Positions 21,935-24,296 of a stretch of DNA of 24,296 nucleotides are shown here, one piece after another. A program made the translations under genes and the position numbers. Source of the stretch: Myxococcota bacterium (GTDB lineage Bacteria > Myxococcota > Polyangia > GCA-2747355 > JAKLHH01); assembly GCA_022710245.1 (NCBI GenBank), contig JAKLHH010000007.1, positions 1-24,296 of the forward strand. Direction: 5' to 3'. A model generated the notes under the pieces. It was not told the origin of the DNA. It saw only the letters and a list, made by a program, of their open reading frames with translations, and searched no databases. Numbering within the stretch: the first letter of the stretch is position 1; the number at the start of each line of letters is the position of its first letter.

Positions 21935-24296
21935 ATGGCGGGCAGGGTGGGCGGCCGCGTGAGGAGAGGCGTCGTCGGGGCGCTGCGCGCGCTCGCTGTC
22001 ACGGCGATGCTGCTCTGCGCAGCGCTCACCGGCCTCGTCGTCGGCCTGGCGACGACCCCCGACGAGTCCTACCGCATGGTCGCGGTCGTCCTCGGCCGCC
22101 GGGCGCTCGGGAGCGAGCTCCGCGTCGGCGGTCTCCGCCTGAGGCTGCTGCACGGGCTCGAGCTCCGTGACGTGCGCCTCGGGCCGCGCGGCTACCGCGC
22201 TTGGCTGCTCACCGTCGAGCGCGTCAGCCTCCGCTACAGCCTCGGCCGCGTCTGGCACAAGCAGCTCCGCGTCGAGGAGCTCCTGGTCGAGCGCCCTGCG
22301 CTGAGCATCACGGAGGCGCACGGCAAGACGAGCCTGCAGGCCTTCCGCGAGCGGCTCCCGAAGGGCAAGCAGCGCCGACCCGGGCTGCCCGCCTGGACGA
22401 TCGACCTGGGGCGCGGCGCCGTCGAGGGGCTCACCGCGTCGCTGCGCCGGCCGGGCCTGAGCGCCCGCTTCGGAGCGCTCAGCGTCGCGCTCGCCGGGCG
22501 CTACCAGGCCGAGCGATCGCGGGGCGACCTGCGCGTGACCGTGGCACCGCTTCCGGGCGAGCGGGGGTCGAACCTCGTCGTGCGGCGCTCGGGGGCCTCG
22601 CCGCTCGACGCGGCGCTGGACCTCGGCGCCGGGCTCGAGGCGCGGCTGGCGCGGCTCGAGCCGGCGCTCGGGACGCTTCGCGCGGACCTCGACCTGAGCT
22701 CGCGCCGGCTGCGGGTCGGCGAGGCCGGGCGGCCCTTGCCGCCGCTGCGGGTGAGCGGGGCCCTGCGCGGCGTGGGCGGACGTGAGGCCCGCGTCAGCGA
22801 GGGAGAGCTGCGGCTCAACGGCGCTCGGGTCCTCGCCCTGCGCGTCTCGCTCGGCCACGGGCAGGCTGGCCGCCTCGCGCTCACCCTCACCCGGCTGCGC
22901 GTGCCGCTCGACGAGCTGGCGCCGTACGTCAGCGCGCTGGCGCCGGGCGTGCAGCTCGGCGGCCTGGTGGAGGGCGGCCCGCTCCGGGTCGAGACCTCGT
23001 CCCGCGACCTCCGCCGCGGAGCGCTGCCGTCGGCGCGCGGCGCGCTCTCGCTACGCGGGGTCCGCTTCTCCTCGGGCGGCCTGCGCGTCAGCGGGATCGA
23101 CGGCGGGCTCCAGCTCGCGCAGCGCGGGGAGGCCACTGCCCGGCGCGCGCCGCTGGAGCTCCTCCGGCGCCTCCCTGGTCCGGGCCGCCCGGGCAGCGCG
23201 AGCCGTGAGCCGCGGGAGGTGCGGGGCTGGCTGCGGGTCGCCAGGGTACGCGCTGGCGCGGTGCGGGTGCGAGGCGCCGCGGCGCGGCTGGTCGCGGCCG
23301 CGGACGCCGGGCGCGCCCTGGCGAGTCGCTTCACCGTGAGCGCGGACCGGGTGGAGCTCGCCCGGCCCGACGGGAGCCGCCTCCAGGCCAGCCTCCGAGG
23401 CGACGGCGAGCTGGCGGCGAGGCTCGGCGCGAGGCACGCCGAGCTGCAGCGCTTCGAGCTGACGCTCAACCGCGCGGTCACGGTGCGAGCCAGCGGAGAT
23501 GTCGTCGACGGTGGCCGCGGCGGTCTGCGCGGGCACCTCCGGATGGAGCCGGTCGACCTCGGGGAGCTGCGGCGCTCCCTCGCGCTCACCGCGCTCCCGG
23601 CCTGGCCCGCGCCCCGGCTCGCCGGCGAGCTGTCGGCCACGCTGGACGTCGACGGGCGGCTGCCCGCGCGCGGGGCGAGGACGCCGCCGCTGGAGCTCCC
23701 GCTGCACGCCCGGGGCGCGCTCACCCTGGCCGGCGTCGACCTGCACCTGCCGATGCTCGCGCTCGACGGCGCCAGCGGGCGGCTGGCGTTCAGGGCGGCG
23801 CCCGGGCGGGTCGACCTGACCGGCCGCCTGACCGCGCGACGCGCCATCCAGCCAGCGGGCGGGCGGGCGCTCTACGGCCTCGAGCTGCCGCTCGAGGTGA
23901 GCGTCACGCGCGGCGGCGTGAGCTCGCGCCTGCGGCTGGAGGTCGGCAACCTGCGGCAGCCCGCGGCGGGGCTCACGGCCCGCGGGGTCCGGGTCGATGG
24001 CGTGCTCGCTGCCAGGCTGCCGGTGAACGAGCTCCTCGCCGGTCGTCGCGCCGCGCTGAGCGAGCTGCGGGTGACGGCCTCCGGAGCCGTCGCGGGGGCC
24101 CGGCAGCTGCGCGCCGGCGGACGCACGGACACGGACGGCCTTCGCTTTGCGTTGGCCCTCCGCCAGGCCGGCCGCGGCCCGGCGCGGCTCCGGCTCACCG
24201 GCACCGCCGCGCGGGTCCAGCAGCCGGCCTCGGGTGCCGAGGCGAACGGGCTCTCCTTCACCGCGCACGGCGATCTGCGCGCCGGGCGCCTCGCCT
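21935..24296 (+). CDS. AsmA/TamB-like lipid-transport protein (N-terminal part, cut by window edge)
   Basis: The frame opens at an ATG 3 bases after the kinase stop and stays open to the window end, so 787 residues are visible and no stop is seen. The N-terminus has one membrane anchor (about 14-40: VVGALRALAVTAMLLCAALT, then GLVVGLATT). The rest is a long series of short beta-strand segments (for example LRLRLLHGLELRDVRLGPRG, LRVEELLVERPALSITEAHG, FELTLNRAVTVRASGDVVDG, LTLAGVDLHLPMLALDGASG), consistent with the repeating groove of AsmA, TamB and YhdP proteins that span the periplasm and carry phospholipid to the outer membrane. Asp/Gly turns alternate with Leu/Val strands throughout. The family call comes from the anchor plus this pattern and could also be a DUF748-type protein. 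Codon use matches its neighbours. Confidence 0.8.
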   Translation, partial: MAGRVGGRVRRGVVGALRALAVTAMLLCAALTGLVVGLATTPDESYRMVAVVLGRRALGSELRVGGLRLRLLHGLELRDVRLGPRGYRAWLLTVERVSLRYSLGRVWHKQLRVEELLVERPALSITEAHGKTSLQAFRERLPKGKQRRPGLPAWTIDLGRGAVEGLTASLRRPGLSARFGALSVALAGRYQAERSRGDLRVTVAPLPGERGSNLVVRRSGASPLDAALDLGAGLEARLARLEPALGTLRADLDLSSRRLRVGEAGRPLPPLRVSGALRGVGGREARVSEGELRLNGARVLALRVSLGHGQAGRLALTLTRLRVPLDELAPYVSALAPGVQLGGLVEGGPLRVETSSRDLRRGALPSARGALSLRGVRFSSGGLRVSGIDGGLQLAQRGEATARRAPLELLRRLPGPGRPGSASREPREVRGWLRVARVRAGAVRVRGAAARLVAAADAGRALASRFTVSADRVELARPDGSRLQASLRGDGELAARLGARHAELQRFELTLNRAVTVRASGDVVDGGRGGLRGHLRMEPVDLGELRRSLALTALPAWPAPRLAGELSATLDVDGRLPARGARTPPLELPLHARGALTLAGVDLHLPMLALDGASGRLAFRAAPGRVDLTGRLTARRAIQPAGGRALYGLELPLEVSVTRGGVSSRLRLEVGNLRQPAAGLTARGVRVDGVLAARLPVNELLAGRRAALSELRVTASGAVAGARQLRAGGRTDTDGLRFALALRQAGRGPARLRLTGTAARVQQPASGAEANGLSFTAHGDLRAGRLA

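Noticed and set aside
20435..22858. An 807-codon open frame on the minus strand
   Set aside because: It is antisense to the VTT, kinase and AsmA-like genes, and its composition is typical of a shadow frame.
1..24296. CRISPR arrays, tRNA or rRNA genes, insertion sequences, prophage
   Set aside because: I saw no regularly spaced repeats of CRISPR size, no transposase or phage gene, and no recognisable rRNA or tRNA sequence; the only tandem repeats are the 18-bp and 68-bp tracts described.

Overview
The window is about 24.3 kb of very GC-rich, gene-dense bacterial DNA with no rRNA, tRNA, CRISPR, insertion sequence or prophage signal. Codon third positions are almost always G or C. The mix of genes resembles Myxococcota (Polyangia-like delta lineages). 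It includes many lipoproteins with Asp/Pro/Arg-rich or repetitive spacers after the lipid-anchor cysteine, Kelch and SBBP beta-propellers, a Hanks-type kinase, a formylglycine-generating-enzyme-like lipoprotein, a second-type EF-G and a FliB-type Cys-cluster protein. The taxon is an inference from content; no marker gene settles it.

Layout. 1-8.0 kb is all on the minus strand: a cut-off unknown gene, a cytosolic cyclophilin, a seven-bladed Kelch lipoprotein, class II fructose-bisphosphate aldolase, a seven-repeat SBBP lipoprotein, a GH113-like glycosidase coupled by TAGTG to a small PDTK-repeat lipoprotein, and greA coupled by ATGA to a HEAT-repeat protein. At 8.0-8.2 kb a divergent region carries a TATAAT promoter for an EF-G-like GTPase. 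This GTPase converges on a FliB-like gene across a tandemly duplicated, palindrome-rich 68-bp terminator.

From 11.6 to 14.8 kb (minus) lie a small Cys-rich lipoprotein, an alkyl-sulfatase-like metallohydrolase lipoprotein and a class I glutamine amidotransferase. A short plus-strand coding fragment starts at 12281 and loses its coding signal where the sulfatase-like gene ends. From 14.9 to 16.8 kb (plus) a zinc-ribbon/propeller protein overlaps a short-chain dehydrogenase. A cytidylate kinase-like gene (minus, TTG start) and a site-2 protease with CBS domains (plus) diverge around a 9-bp inverted repeat. An FGE-like lipoprotein follows on the minus strand.

The right end (20.1-24.3 kb, plus) has a VTT-domain membrane protein, a Hanks-type kinase and, 3 bp later, the start of a long AsmA/TamB-like protein that runs off the window. 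I read this as a candidate kinase-controlled lipid-transport module. A 55-bp element, 89% identical between copies, occurs both inside the signal-peptide region of the glycosidase gene and in the intergenic space before the kinase gene. Three convergent gene pairs end in hairpins that include stop codons.

Many genes needed their starts moved inward from the longest open frame, because Shine-Dalgarno sites, lipoprotein signals or gene overlaps pick a later GTG, TTG or ATG. In this DNA most long alternative frames are shadows of real genes.
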